NCBI GenBank assembly: GCA_050949255.1
Contig: JBMNFJ010000017.1
Coordinates: 62,001 to 126,000, forward strand
From: UBA3941 sp002385665
Lineage (GTDB): Bacteria > Bacillota > Clostridia > Caldicoprobacterales > UBA3941
Direction: 5' to 3'
DNA: 64,000 bases
The notes under the pieces were generated by a model. It made no database searches, was not told where the DNA came from, and saw nothing but the letters and a program-made list of their open reading frames with translations. Shown here piece after piece: positions 35,881 through 44,111 of this stretch (position 1 is its first letter; every line of letters starts with the position of its first letter). Position numbers and translations under genes: made by a program.

Positions 35881-37452
35881 CTAGACTATAGAAGCGTCCA
35901 GTTTTTTAAATATCATAATCTTGCTGCCTACTTCCAAGGCCTCCTCATCGGCGATTTCATTGTATTTTAAGATACTGTTTATGGTCGTGTTATACTTCTT
36001 GGCTACCGACCACAGGCTATCCCCGGGTTGGACAAAATAGATATATATCCCGGAGTCCGCCTCACCTTCCATCTCTATCTCCTCTATATCCAACAGCACT
36101 TCCTTTTCTATTTGCTCCGTTGCCTCACCCATAACCAGCAGGGTTATCTTAAGCTCAAATTCATTGGGAGTGACCAGAGTGTGGCTTAGATATTGGACCT
36201 TCGCCTCACACAGGCATTCCATATCTTCATGAACACCCTCTATTTCCAAGGTTTGAGTAAAGGGTATATCCGTCTTCATGCTGTTAATACCCAATCCATC
36301 ATCCTCGGGCTTATAGAGAACGACTCCTGTCAACACTCCGTCGACCACGACTTGACCCTGGCTGATCCGGTATTCCGTTACCAGGGGTCTGGCTTCGGCA
36401 TAGAGGATCCTCTCGGCAGGCGGTAAATTCTCGCCAAGCTCGATATTTTCTCTGATTATGGTTTGGGCCTGACCCTTGCCCACAGAACGGGTCAAGGATA
36501 TCTTCTGTTTCACCAAGTCCAGGGCAGCACCGGGACTATAGGCATCTATAATTAGGTTCTCTTCATAGCTTTCATAGACCTTCCCCTCCATGAAGAGTAT
36601 CATGTCTATGGACAGGACCCTGGTATCCCCAATGATATCCTGTCGTAAGGATACATCCAGCTCCTGAACCTCAACCCTTACATCACAATCCATTCCCTGA
36701 TATGCGCCCTGTACCTCCACAAAATGATTAAAGGGAATATAGCTTTGCAGGAGCTGTACGGGATCCTGCTCTTCCTCCGATTGATATAATAATTTCAGGT
36801 CTATTTCCCCGGAGGCCAGAATCCTATTATCCGCGACCCTTGTTTCCAGGATCCTCACCCCGGCATCCTTTCTCAATACCTTTGCCACGGAGGGCATATC
36901 GTCCGGTAGCAACACATCTTCACGAAGTATAGTCTGGCTTCTACCGTCGCCGCTGGTGTAAACCAATTCCATTGGTTCCGTCAGGGCTTGAACCCGGTCT
37001 TTCTCAAGGAAGTTCTTTAAAACATCCAATTGTAACAATTCCTGTACCTTGCAGCCTATGTTGAGCACCGATTTTATGCTGAGTCTTCGGCTGTTTATTA
37101 TATCGTAATCCAAATGCTCAAGTTCAAAGGATATATCGGCTGTCATCCTGGGCTTTGCACCTACCAAATCCACGTACTGAACGAATCCTGTCTCGCCCTC
37201 GGCCTGTGCTATGGCCTTGTTATCACCTACGGGTATGTACAGTAGATTGTAGCGCAAGACACCCTCTACCATTACCTTGTCCTGGACAACCTCTTTGCCT
37301 GTTTCATATACTACAGCCCAGATATCCAGAATCTTTGCTATCTCGGGTTCTTCATCCTGGATTATAAGCTCCCCTTCAACGAGATGCTGGGATAGCTCCT
37401 CCCCCACCAGTTGGTCTATTTTTATAAGCCCCTTTTCGTAATTGATGGCCAA
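35881..37452 (-). CDS. SPOCS (DUF3794) and LysM domain protein, probable spore-envelope protein
   Basis: About 523 residues with three SPOCS/DUF3794 repeats (about 30-150, 165-290, 320-450; each with a VEGVLRYN/GEIDLKLLY-like strand pair) and a C-terminal LysM (about 470-520; YFVQPGDSLWSVAKKYNTTI). Proteins of this type are spore coat or exosporium morphogenetic proteins in Clostridia; the LysM is expected to bind cortex peptidoglycan. TTG at 37452 is about 7 nt behind AAAGGGGG; a GTG two codons earlier is possible. It sits between veg and ispE. Confidence 0.85.
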   Translation of the reverse strand: MAINYEKGLIKIDQLVGEELSQHLVEGELIIQDEEPEIAKILDIWAVVYETGKEVVQDKVMVEGVLRYNLLYIPVGDNKAIAQAEGETGFVQYVDLVGAKPRMTADISFELEHLDYDIINSRRLSIKSVLNIGCKVQELLQLDVLKNFLEKDRVQALTEPMELVYTSGDGRSQTILREDVLLPDDMPSVAKVLRKDAGVRILETRVADNRILASGEIDLKLLYQSEEEQDPVQLLQSYIPFNHFVEVQGAYQGMDCDVRVEVQELDVSLRQDIIGDTRVLSIDMILFMEGKVYESYEENLIIDAYSPGAALDLVKQKISLTRSVGKGQAQTIIRENIELGENLPPAERILYAEARPLVTEYRISQGQVVVDGVLTGVVLYKPEDDGLGINSMKTDIPFTQTLEIEGVHEDMECLCEAKVQYLSHTLVTPNEFELKITLLVMGEATEQIEKEVLLDIEEIEMEGEADSGIYIYFVQPGDSLWSVAKKYNTTINSILKYNEIADEEALEVGSKIMIFKKLDASIV

Positions 37453-37548
37453 TTCCACTCCCCCTTTTGGAAATATTTATAGTGAATAGGATCAGTTTAT
37501 CTTTTATTGTCCTATATCTATAAATATAGATGGCCACCCCAAAATATG

Positions 37549-37809
37549 TTAGATTCTTTGATTATTTTTGCATACCACCAATTCTACGTTGGAGGTTAAA
37601 ACATCGGAATAGGTATAGCACAGAGTCCTGGTATTTTGTCCGTCTATATCGACCAGCACAGTAAAAACGCTGGGATATATGTCGTTGATAACCCCCTCAT
37701 TTACATAGGTGCGCCTGCGCCCCCTATTGGCCTTTAATTTAACTCTTTCACCAATATTGGACTCTAAAGTCTCTCTGACCTTATCCAAAGCATCAATATT
37801 TATCACCAT
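37549..37809 (-). CDS. veg: Veg family protein
   Basis: 86 residues, small beta-barrel protein of the Veg family (linked to biofilm gene control in Bacillus). Recognisable core: VKLKANRGRRRTYVNEGVI and DIYPSVFTVLVD. ATG behind AGGAAGTG. It keeps the neighbourhood rsmA...veg...ispE of the Bacillus oriC region. Confidence 0.92.
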   Translation of the reverse strand: MVINIDALDKVRETLESNIGERVKLKANRGRRRTYVNEGVINDIYPSVFTVLVDIDGQNTRTLCYTYSDVLTSNVELVVCKNNQRI

Positions 37810-37948
37810 ATCACTTCCTATTTGTATTTTTGCCGGTTTGGTTTAGCTGTAATTGTATTTTGTTTACAGTTAAAGTGAAAATTTCTTTCATATATTTTAC
37901 CCATATCCGGATTTTTAGATTCATCTGTTAATGCTGGAAAATAGGTAT

Positions 37949-37985
37949 AAAAAAACGCTGTTACCTAATGGTACTAGCGTTTTAA
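37949..37985 (-). terminator. Terminator of the zinc-ribbon gene
   Basis: Minus strand AAAACGCTAGTACC / GGTAACAGCGTTTT (imperfect) followed by TTTATACC. About 65 bp downstream of the stop codon. Confidence 0.7.
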
Positions 37986-38051
37986 AGTGAAGCAATAGCT
38001 TTTATACTATGCAAGAATGATTAATGAAATAGAACATGTATTTTGATATTA

Positions 38052-38444
38052 TTAATTAAAATCATCTTCAAGATCATATTCGGATTCGTCTACTTCATCG
38101 GATTCATCCAACTCTATCTCCTCTAAATCCTTTAGATCCTCGTCTTCATCATCATTTCCAAAGATATCCTCATCTTCGTCCTTGGGTAGAAAATCTCCCC
38201 ATTCATCCTTCTTGCGGATTTCTTCATCCACTTCATCTTTCATGCGTTCCATCAGGCATTGGTAACACATTTCCTCACCGGCTTTTATAATATTTTCGCC
38301 ACATTCTGGGCAAATATCATATTCTTCTTCATCCATATCATTAGCCCGGATGGCTTTACCAACCTCATCCAGACAGATTTTACATAGTACTTCTACATCC
38401 TGTATATAATTGAGATTACATCTAGGACATTTCTTGTAAGCCAT
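38052..38444 (-). CDS. Small double zinc-ribbon protein with acidic tail
   Basis: 130 residues; I do not recognise a named family. Two CxxC...CxxC units: KCPRCNLNY/LCKICLDE (residues about 4-25) and ICPECGENI/MCYQCLME (about 44-65), each able to bind one zinc. Residues about 85-130 are almost only Asp/Glu, reminiscent of nucleic-acid-mimicking or RNA-polymerase-delta-like tails. ATG at 38444 is 8 nt behind GGAGGG. Possibly a regulator of transcription or translation, which is inference only. Downstream of arsR and the DnaA-box cluster. Confidence 0.7.
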   Translation of the reverse strand: MAYKKCPRCNLNYIQDVEVLCKICLDEVGKAIRANDMDEEEYDICPECGENIIKAGEEMCYQCLMERMKDEVDEEIRKKDEWGDFLPKDEDEDIFGNDDEDEDLKDLEEIELDESDEVDESEYDLEDDFN

Positions 38445-38564
38445 CAAATTCTCCCTCCAGAAAGCAATTTTTATATATTGTTCCCATTCGTTAAATTGTA
38501 TTCGCCACTTTGACGAAAAATCCTCCTTAGAAGGGAAAACATAATGTCCTCCTAAATCTCCAAG

Positions 38565-38684
38565 TTATCCACAGGTTTACAGAATATTTGCCCAGGTTAT
38601 CCACAGGTTTACAGAATATCTATCCACATTATCCACAGTTTTATCCCCAAGCTTGTCTTTATAAGGATTTTAATATGTGGATAA
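38565..38684. promoter_or_regulatory. Cluster of DnaA boxes
   Basis: Perfect TTATCCACA at 38565-38573, 38597-38605 and 38629-38637, and the reverse box TGTGGATAA at 38676-38684. One-mismatch boxes are CTATCCACA at 38620-38628 and TTATCCCCA at 38641-38649. The first two lie in a 24-bp direct repeat of 32-bp period. No gene covers 38445-38734. Confidence 0.8.
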
Positions 38685-38734
38685 AATCCTATAGTTTTCC
38701 ACTACTTAGATATAGCTGGCTAAAAGCCGGCTAT

Positions 38735-39034
38735 CTAAACATTTTGAAAAGGCTGGGCCTCTTTCATAAAAGCCCTAACAAGACGAATCACGTCTTCATC
38801 TACGACAGAATAGATGATCTCCAGGCCGTTTCGTCTTCCCTTAATGATCCCATGGGCTTTCAATATCCCCAAATGCTGGGATATTGTAGATTGTGGAAGC
38901 CCCAAACATTCCTGAATGCCTGTAACATTACATTCTTTTGTGATCAGACCGTTCACTATGCATAATCGTACAGGATGTCCCAAGATTTTGAGTAACTCGG
39001 CTTTTCTTTCATAATCCGCTAACCGTGATACCAT
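38735..39034 (-). CDS. ArsR/SmtB family transcriptional regulator
   Basis: 99 residues, winged helix-turn-helix: AELLKILGHPVRLCIVNGL, recognition helix LGLPQSTISQHLGILKAHGI and wing GRRNGLEIIYSVVD. Three cysteines (C25, C35 in KECNVTG, C43) but no CVCD arsenic motif and no clear His/Asp zinc site, so the effector could be a thiol-reactive or persulfide signal, or another metal. ATG at 39034 behind AGGGGG. It has a strong promoter with a 30-bp palindrome about 215 bp upstream. Confidence 0.9.
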   Translation of the reverse strand: MVSRLADYERKAELLKILGHPVRLCIVNGLITKECNVTGIQECLGLPQSTISQHLGILKAHGIIKGRRNGLEIIYSVVDEDVIRLVRAFMKEAQPFQNV

Positions 39035-39107
39035 AACAGTCCCCCTACCTGCTTGAAATACTAAATGCATGCCTTGTGTTAGTTCAACAGCCTATTAAAT
39101 AATAAGG

Positions 39108-39157
39108 TAATGGGCTATTGATAAGCAAATGACGGAAGTAGCGTTCAATAACCATTA
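39108..39157. repeat. Repeat family, 50-bp mini form
   Basis: TAATGGGCTATTGATAAGC at the left joined by AAATGACGGAAGTA to GCGTTCAATAACCATTA at the right; both ends of the long element with the central 155 bp absent. It folds as one hairpin and lies in the arsR leader. Confidence 0.8.
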
Positions 39158-39230
39158 ACGAAATATGTCTGACTAACACAAGAATCTATAGACCATGCCA
39201 AACCTTATAGGCCAACATTATGGCTTTCGT

Positions 39231-39260
39231 AATATAATAATATCGTAATATTATTATATT
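39231..39260. promoter_or_regulatory. Palindromic operator, probably for the ArsR protein
   Basis: Perfect 13-bp inverted repeat AATATAATAATAT / ATATTATTATATT around CGTA. It overlaps the -10 box and start of the arsR promoter, the usual autoregulatory arrangement in this family. Confidence 0.65.
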
Positions 39261-39282
39261 GTGTTGGTATGGGATCTGTCAA
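39253..39282 (-). promoter_or_regulatory. arsR promoter
   Basis: Minus strand TTGACA (39282-39277), 18-nt spacer, TATAAT (39258-39253): both boxes match the sigma-A consensus exactly. Confidence 0.8.
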
Positions 39283-39311
39283 GTTTTGCCCTCTCTGGGC
39301 AGATTAACGTC

Positions 39312-40091
39312 CTAGGCCGATTCACCCATATTTAGTTTGTCTGCTATCAGGGCGATGAATTCACCGTTGGTGGGTTTATCATTCTCATCATACACCACAT
39401 ATCCAAAGAGCTGGTTTATATTCTCTACCTTGCCCCTATTCCAGGCTACATCTATAGCATGCCTGATAGCCCTTTCAACCTTGCTGGGGGTGGTATTGAA
39501 TTTCCTTGCAATGCCGGGATAGAGCTCCTTGGTAATACGGTTCATTATATCGCTGTTCTTAACGGCCATTTTGATGGCTTCCCGCAAAAAGTGATACCCT
39601 TTGATATGGGCTGGGATTCCGATAAGGAGAAATATATCGGTTATCTTTTCTTCCAAATTTTTCGTCCTCTCATAGGGTACGGACTTATGCTCCCCTTCCA
39701 CAAGGCCGCGCATATTTCCTTTAAGCTCCCTTATCCTTTTCATAAGCATTTCCATATCGAAGGGCTTAACCATGTAATACTTGGCGCCTAAGTTGACAGC
39801 CCTGCGGATTAACTCCTCCTGTCCCACCGCAGACAGGCATATAAAAAATGGCCCCGTCGAATTATCAGCTCCGTTTAACTGCTCCAATACCCCAAGCCCG
39901 TCCAGGCGCGGCATGATCATATCCAGAATCACTATATCAGGATTTGTTTCATTAATAACACTCAAGCCGTCGACACCATCCCTGGCCAATCCCACAACTT
40001 CCATATCGTCCTGCATTTCAATATACGAGGATATTATCTCCCGGATACTGGGATTGTCATCGATTATAACAATTCTTACCATTTGCTTCAT
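39312..40091 (-). CDS. spo0A: Sporulation response regulator Spo0A
   Basis: Master regulator of sporulation entry. 259 residues: receiver domain (about 4-120) with acidic pocket D11/D12, phospho-acceptor D57 (PDIVILDMIMPRLDG), and Lys in YYMVKPFD near residue 110; then the DNA-binding effector domain (about 150-259) with the near-invariant TTPSKVERAIRHAIDVAW. ATG at 40091 follows GGGAGG by 8-9 nt, so an in-frame start at 40133 is rejected. spoIVB, its usual upstream neighbour, is absent. Confidence 0.97.
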   Translation of the reverse strand: MKQMVRIVIIDDNPSIREIISSYIEMQDDMEVVGLARDGVDGLSVINETNPDIVILDMIMPRLDGLGVLEQLNGADNSTGPFFICLSAVGQEELIRRAVNLGAKYYMVKPFDMEMLMKRIRELKGNMRGLVEGEHKSVPYERTKNLEEKITDIFLLIGIPAHIKGYHFLREAIKMAVKNSDIMNRITKELYPGIARKFNTTPSKVERAIRHAIDVAWNRGKVENINQLFGYVVYDENDKPTNGEFIALIADKLNMGESA

Positions 40092-40118
40092 TGGTTTTTC
40101 CTCCCCCATTTTTCTATT

Positions 40119-40125
40119 TTCGACA
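40119..40125 (-). promoter_or_regulatory. Possible 0A box upstream of spo0A
   Basis: Minus strand TGTCGAA, the core of the Spo0A-binding site, 28 bp before the start codon. A looser TTGTCG occurs on the plus strand at about 40149. Suggests autoregulation. Confidence 0.4.
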
Positions 40126-40242
40126 CGACCCATGAATCGTGCCCATATTTGTCGTCTATTGGGATTTTTGGCATTATATGTTATTATGTTATATATATTA
40201 CCATATCATTACAGAAAAATAAAGAGGAAAATACAAAAACAT

Positions 40243-40276
40243 AAAAAAAGAATGATCATTCGATCATTCTCTTTTT
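40243..40276 (-). terminator. Terminator between the acidic-repeat gene and spo0A
   Basis: Minus strand AGAATGAT...ATCATTCT hairpin followed by TTTTTTT; A-rich on the other side, so it may act in both directions. Overlaps the end of the upstream gene by two bases. Confidence 0.75.
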
Positions 40277-41693
40277 AAGGGTATACTATTCTACCGCTTA
40301 TTGCGTCTATATACAGCAACCAATATCCCATGCCGTATCCATCTTTAATTGGCACCCATCGGGAAAACCCGTTTATGGATATGGGCGGGATCATGCTATA
40401 CATGCTGGGGATACCATATACTACATATTGAACCTGGCCGTCTTTTTTGGCTATGCCTACGATGTGGTGATCGGGATAGCTATAGCTGGGATAGCCATAA
40501 GCCGATTCAGTATAATAACCGCCGTATCCGGTTAAGGCCTGCTGTACCCTAATCCATTCGATATCCTTCAATTCTCCTTCGAAGGGGGATACCCTCTGGT
40601 GGACCTTGAAGAGACCTGTGAAATAGTCCTTCACGTTATCCCAATAGGTAGCCCCGTAATATGGATAGACGCTATCCTGGTAAGTGAAGTCCTGCAAGTA
40701 GCCCTGATAGCTATCCTCGTAAGCCCGCCTTAATTCCTCCTCGGACCTGCCGGTTACCTCTTGTGAAGGTTCAGGAGACGGTGATGAAGAGTTGTTGGGG
40801 TAGATGGTCAGGGGTTCAAATTCTATTTCAGGACGGATTTCCGTTTCTGGCTCATCCTCTGTCACCGATTCATCTTCCGTGCCTGTTTCGCTTTCCAACC
40901 CTATATCGCTATCCTCTATCCCCGGTTCTTCCTCTATCTCCGGCTCATTTTCTATCTCCGGCTCATTTTCTATCTCCGGCTCATTTTCTATCTCCGCCTC
41001 TTTCTCTATCTCCGGCTCTTTCTCTTCCCTTACCTCGTCCCCAATTTGGGCTGGTTCCTCAAACTCGGTCTCGTAGTCAACCGCCGGTACGGCTTCCACT
41101 TCCGATTCGACCGTCCTCCCGGGTTTATCCTCGATTTCCGGTTCAGTTTCGGTTTTTGGTTCCGGTTCTTCTTCCGCCACGACCTCTTTTTTGCCAACGT
41201 CCGGCTCAGGCTCGGATAAAAACTCTAATCCATCTCCATGTATCATCCTTAATCCATCAGTTATGTTTTGGGTGCTTATGTAAATATCCTTACCGGCATA
41301 TCCTATCAAAGGATATGCAATCCTCATTCCTTCCTTACCTGTCCTAAAGGTTATGACAAGGGCATGAAAGTTTTCCAGGGTATATCCGGAACCCTTAATA
41401 TCATCGGCATCAAAGGAAACTATGTGCTCGCATCTACCCTGCTCATCCGTATATAGACTAGCCAATTTGCAAGGCCTGATAGAATCATCGACAGATATCA
41501 GGTATGCCTCATAGACACCGTCCAGACTGCTGCTGGGCTTTATATCCTGCATGTAGATATAGGCCCTGCCAACTCCCCTCCTGATCTCAAATTTACAATA
41601 ACCCGTGGGAGCCTTGTTGGGAACAAATTCATACCCCCTGCTCTTGGGTTTTAAAATAATGAAGGAACGATGGTAATTAGATTTTCTGGCCAA
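40275..41693 (-). CDS. Uncharacterised protein with acidic Glu-Pro repeat spacer
   Basis: 472 residues, no signal peptide or membrane helix. N-terminal conserved-looking domain (about 8-140; RGYEFVPNKAPTGYCKFEIR, then GVYEAYLISVDD) resembling domains of unknown function seen in clostridial spore or envelope proteins. Residues about 155-305 are a Glu/Pro-rich low-complexity spacer with tandem EIENEP units. A Tyr-rich C-terminal domain (about 325-472) follows. TTG start behind GGAAGGAAAG. Between rsmA and spo0A; no function assigned. Confidence 0.6.
   Translation of the reverse strand: MARKSNYHRSFIILKPKSRGYEFVPNKAPTGYCKFEIRRGVGRAYIYMQDIKPSSSLDGVYEAYLISVDDSIRPCKLASLYTDEQGRCEHIVSFDADDIKGSGYTLENFHALVITFRTGKEGMRIAYPLIGYAGKDIYISTQNITDGLRMIHGDGLEFLSEPEPDVGKKEVVAEEEPEPKTETEPEIEDKPGRTVESEVEAVPAVDYETEFEEPAQIGDEVREEKEPEIEKEAEIENEPEIENEPEIENEPEIEEEPGIEDSDIGLESETGTEDESVTEDEPETEIRPEIEFEPLTIYPNNSSSPSPEPSQEVTGRSEEELRRAYEDSYQGYLQDFTYQDSVYPYYGATYWDNVKDYFTGLFKVHQRVSPFEGELKDIEWIRVQQALTGYGGYYTESAYGYPSYSYPDHHIVGIAKKDGQVQYVVYGIPSMYSMIPPISINGFSRWVPIKDGYGMGYWLLYIDAISGRIVYP
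40931..41015. repeat. 18-bp tandem repeat in coding sequence
   Basis: Three near-perfect units of CTCATTTTCTATCTCCGG, with decayed units on both sides; encodes the ENEPEI repeats of the acidic spacer on the minus strand. Confidence 0.85.
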
Positions 41694-41743
41694 CTTTCCT
41701 TCCCCCCCCTTTTATTGTTTGTACTAGTATATGAATTGGGGGA

Positions 41744-41779
41744 TAAAAAAAGAAACCCTATTTTCTATATTGGGCTTCT
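41744..41779 (-). terminator. Terminator overlapping the rsmA stop codon
   Basis: Minus strand GAAGCCC...GGGTTTC stem (one G-U pair) followed by TTTTTTTATC. The 5' arm and loop contain the last rsmA codons and its TAG. Confidence 0.65.
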
Positions 41780-42648
41780 TTTTCGGATATTGTTATCATG
41801 TTGTTGGATATCCTGGCAAACTCCTCTATAGTCAGGGTCTCTCCCCGCCTTTGGGGGTCAATCCCGGATATATTGAGGATATTCAGCATCATCTCCCTGT
41901 CCCATTCCTTTAGTTCTCCAGTGGTGAGGTTGTTTAAAAGAATTTTTCTCCTCTTTGCAAAGGCTCCCCTCACTACGCGAAAAAACAATTCCCTGTCATA
42001 GACTTCAACCTCCGGCCTGTCCCGCTTTTCCAGGATAACTACCGTTGAGTCTACCTTGGGCCGGGGTATAAACACACTGGCCGGTACACTACATAGTATC
42101 CCCGGCTTCGTATAATATTGGACCGCTACCGACAAGGAGCCATATTCCTTATCCCCGGGCCCGGCAGCCATCCTTTGGGCCACTTCCCGCTGGATCATAA
42201 CCGTTATGGAGCTAAAGGGCAGCCCCTCCTCCAAAAATCGCATTATTATCGGGGTAGTTATATAGTAGGGCAAATTGGCTACCACTTTAAATTCATGGCT
42301 TCCAAACTCCCTTTCTGTCAGCTCCTTTAAATCCAACTTCAGTATATCGCCATGAATCAAGGTTAAATTGGATGGGGTCCCCAGGGTTTCTTCCAGGATA
42401 GGGAAAAGACCCTTGTCTATTTCAATGGCAACTACCTTTTTGGCCCTGGCCACCAGCTCCTTGGTGAGGGTACCTATTCCGGGACCAACTTCCAATACCA
42501 GATCCTCTCCCGTAACCCCTGCTCCGTCAATAATTTTTTCTATTATATTCCTATCCGCTAAAAAGTTTTGCCCCAGGCTCTTGCTAAACCTAAAGTTATG
42601 CCTTTCCAAGATATCCCTTATAACCTTGGGGGATGTAAGCTGACTCAT
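41758..42648 (-). CDS. rsmA: 16S rRNA (adenine1518/1519-N6,N6)-dimethyltransferase
   Basis: KsgA: dimethylates A1518 and A1519 late in 30S assembly. 296 residues. SAM motif LVLEVGPGIGTLTKEL near residue 51, catalytic NLPYYIT near residue 126, C-terminal helical domain. N-terminal KSLGQNFLADRNI is characteristic. ATG behind AGGAGGG. It follows yabE as in Bacillus, although the rnmV gene normally between them is missing. Confidence 0.97.
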   Translation of the reverse strand: MSQLTSPKVIRDILERHNFRFSKSLGQNFLADRNIIEKIIDGAGVTGEDLVLEVGPGIGTLTKELVARAKKVVAIEIDKGLFPILEETLGTPSNLTLIHGDILKLDLKELTEREFGSHEFKVVANLPYYITTPIIMRFLEEGLPFSSITVMIQREVAQRMAAGPGDKEYGSLSVAVQYYTKPGILCSVPASVFIPRPKVDSTVVILEKRDRPEVEVYDRELFFRVVRGAFAKRRKILLNNLTTGELKEWDREMMLNILNISGIDPQRRGETLTIEEFARISNNMITISEKEAQYRK

Positions 42649-42663
42649 ATGCTCCCTCCTAGA

Positions 42664-42690
42664 AAAGGCAGGATATTAAATCCTGCCTTT
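42664..42690 (-). terminator. Hairpin between yabE and rsmA
   Basis: AAAGGCAGGA / TCCTGCCTTT stem with a 7-nt loop, followed on the minus strand by TTTTCTAGGAGG. The T-run is short and runs into the rsmA ribosome-binding site, so it may be an attenuator or partial terminator. Confidence 0.55.
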
Positions 42691-42726
42691 ACCCTTACTG
42701 GTAGATATGTCTAACCATTTTTATGA

Positions 42727-43875
42727 CTAGGGTATTGTCACCTTTACATTTTTTACCCTGCCAAACCTTGCTGCCACTGATTCATCGTCGGTATCTATAA
42801 ATACGTCGATGATCTTTCCCTTGATAGCCCCACCCGTGTCCTCGGCCGTATAATAGCCGCTCAAATGGGCCCATTTACCGGGGAACTCCACATATACTTT
42901 AGTCCCCAGAGGTATCAGCCTTCTATCGACCGCTATCATACCTTCCTTGGGCCATTTCCCGGTCCTGGTCTTATTACCGGTTCGAATATAGGCCGTTGCC
43001 TGGAAGGTATAGGTGCCTGGGCTGAGATAAGTCGTCTTGCTTCCCGTTTTTTTCTTTGAGGTACTGGTATTAGTGGTTTTACTCTTTGTTGTTTTTTTCT
43101 CTTCAGATTTTTTCTTAACGGTTTTTCCCTTAGTTGTTTTGCTTGTAGTTACTTTCTCCCTTTTACTGCTACCTCTGGATACCGGTGGAGCTACATAGGT
43201 ACCCTTATCTATAATCCTGTCTACCGGTTCCACCGATACCCTTTCCTCTACAACCTCCCTGCTGACCTCAACGCCGTCGTAATAGGCTATGAGTATTTCC
43301 CTTTCCTTTACTCCTTCCTTCCCTTCCTGTACCAGCTTTTGTTTTCCCTTTTCCAGCTTTTTGTTTTCCTTGGTAACTACCTTGTAAGGTATGGTTTCTT
43401 TTTCTATCAGGATCTCTTCTTTCACCCTGGTGACCTTGATATGATCCCCGGGTAAGACCTGCTGATTCAGGGGGTAGTTAATCAAATCCTTTTCCTTCAG
43501 AACTATGTAGGCTTCCTTCAATGCGTCTTCTACAGTTCCTTGAATCAGATATACGGTTTTAAACTTGCCGTCTGCTTCCACTGTAACCTTAAAGGCGCGC
43601 CGTATATTGATTTCCGTATCTTCCTCTATGGGTTCTTCCAGGCCTGGGGTTATTTCGTCACCCGGGCCTAAGTTTATTTCATATCTATCCAAAAGCTCCT
43701 TTACTGTTTTATCTATAGTTTGAACTTGTACGATATACCCATTATCGTTTATGGTGACTTCATTATAGGCCTCCTGAACGTAATGGGCAAATCCTGTCGT
43801 CGTACCGCCGACAAGTGCCAGAACAATGCAAACATAACATAACAGTTTGCGAATGTTCTGTTGTTGTGGTTCCAT
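42727..43875 (-). CDS. yabE: YabE-like cell-wall protein (DUF348, G5 and 3D domains)
   Basis: 382 residues, exported: signal/anchor about 10-30, two DUF348 repeats (about 37-140), a G5 domain (about 148-225), a Lys/Thr/Ser-rich linker (about 240-290), and the C-terminal 3D domain (about 295-382) with the three aspartates in VDRRLIPLG, AEDTGGAIKG and IDVFIDTDD. Related to resuscitation-promoting-factor-like muralytic proteins. ATG at 43875 behind AAAGGAGG; an in-frame ATG 10 codons earlier is rejected. Confidence 0.93.
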   Translation of the reverse strand: MEPQQQNIRKLLCYVCIVLALVGGTTTGFAHYVQEAYNEVTINDNGYIVQVQTIDKTVKELLDRYEINLGPGDEITPGLEEPIEEDTEINIRRAFKVTVEADGKFKTVYLIQGTVEDALKEAYIVLKEKDLINYPLNQQVLPGDHIKVTRVKEEILIEKETIPYKVVTKENKKLEKGKQKLVQEGKEGVKEREILIAYYDGVEVSREVVEERVSVEPVDRIIDKGTYVAPPVSRGSSKREKVTTSKTTKGKTVKKKSEEKKTTKSKTTNTSTSKKKTGSKTTYLSPGTYTFQATAYIRTGNKTRTGKWPKEGMIAVDRRLIPLGTKVYVEFPGKWAHLSGYYTAEDTGGAIKGKIIDVFIDTDDESVAARFGRVKNVKVTIP

Positions 43876-44062
43876 TATTTTTCCTCCTTTAAAAAACTTA
43901 ATCAAGGGAGTTGATGGGGTAATTGTAATACTATTTTAATATGTTGTCAAGTTTTTGTAATAATTAAGCTTGTACCAAAATTACCTTACCCAAAGTTTTG
44001 GTATTTTATACCTCCTAGAGGTTGGAGTGAAAAAGCGCCCTCTACGATTTGGGAAATTATTG

Positions 44063-44071
44063 TGGTATAAT
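44063..44071 (+). promoter_or_regulatory. Extended -10 promoter of the PBP gene
   Basis: TGGTATAAT, a perfect -10 box with TG extension, 41 bp before the start codon. No good -35 box at 17 nt. Confidence 0.5.
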
Positions 44072-44111
44072 TCATACCGGAAGTTAATTTGAAGGGGGAA
44101 TCTCTGGAACT

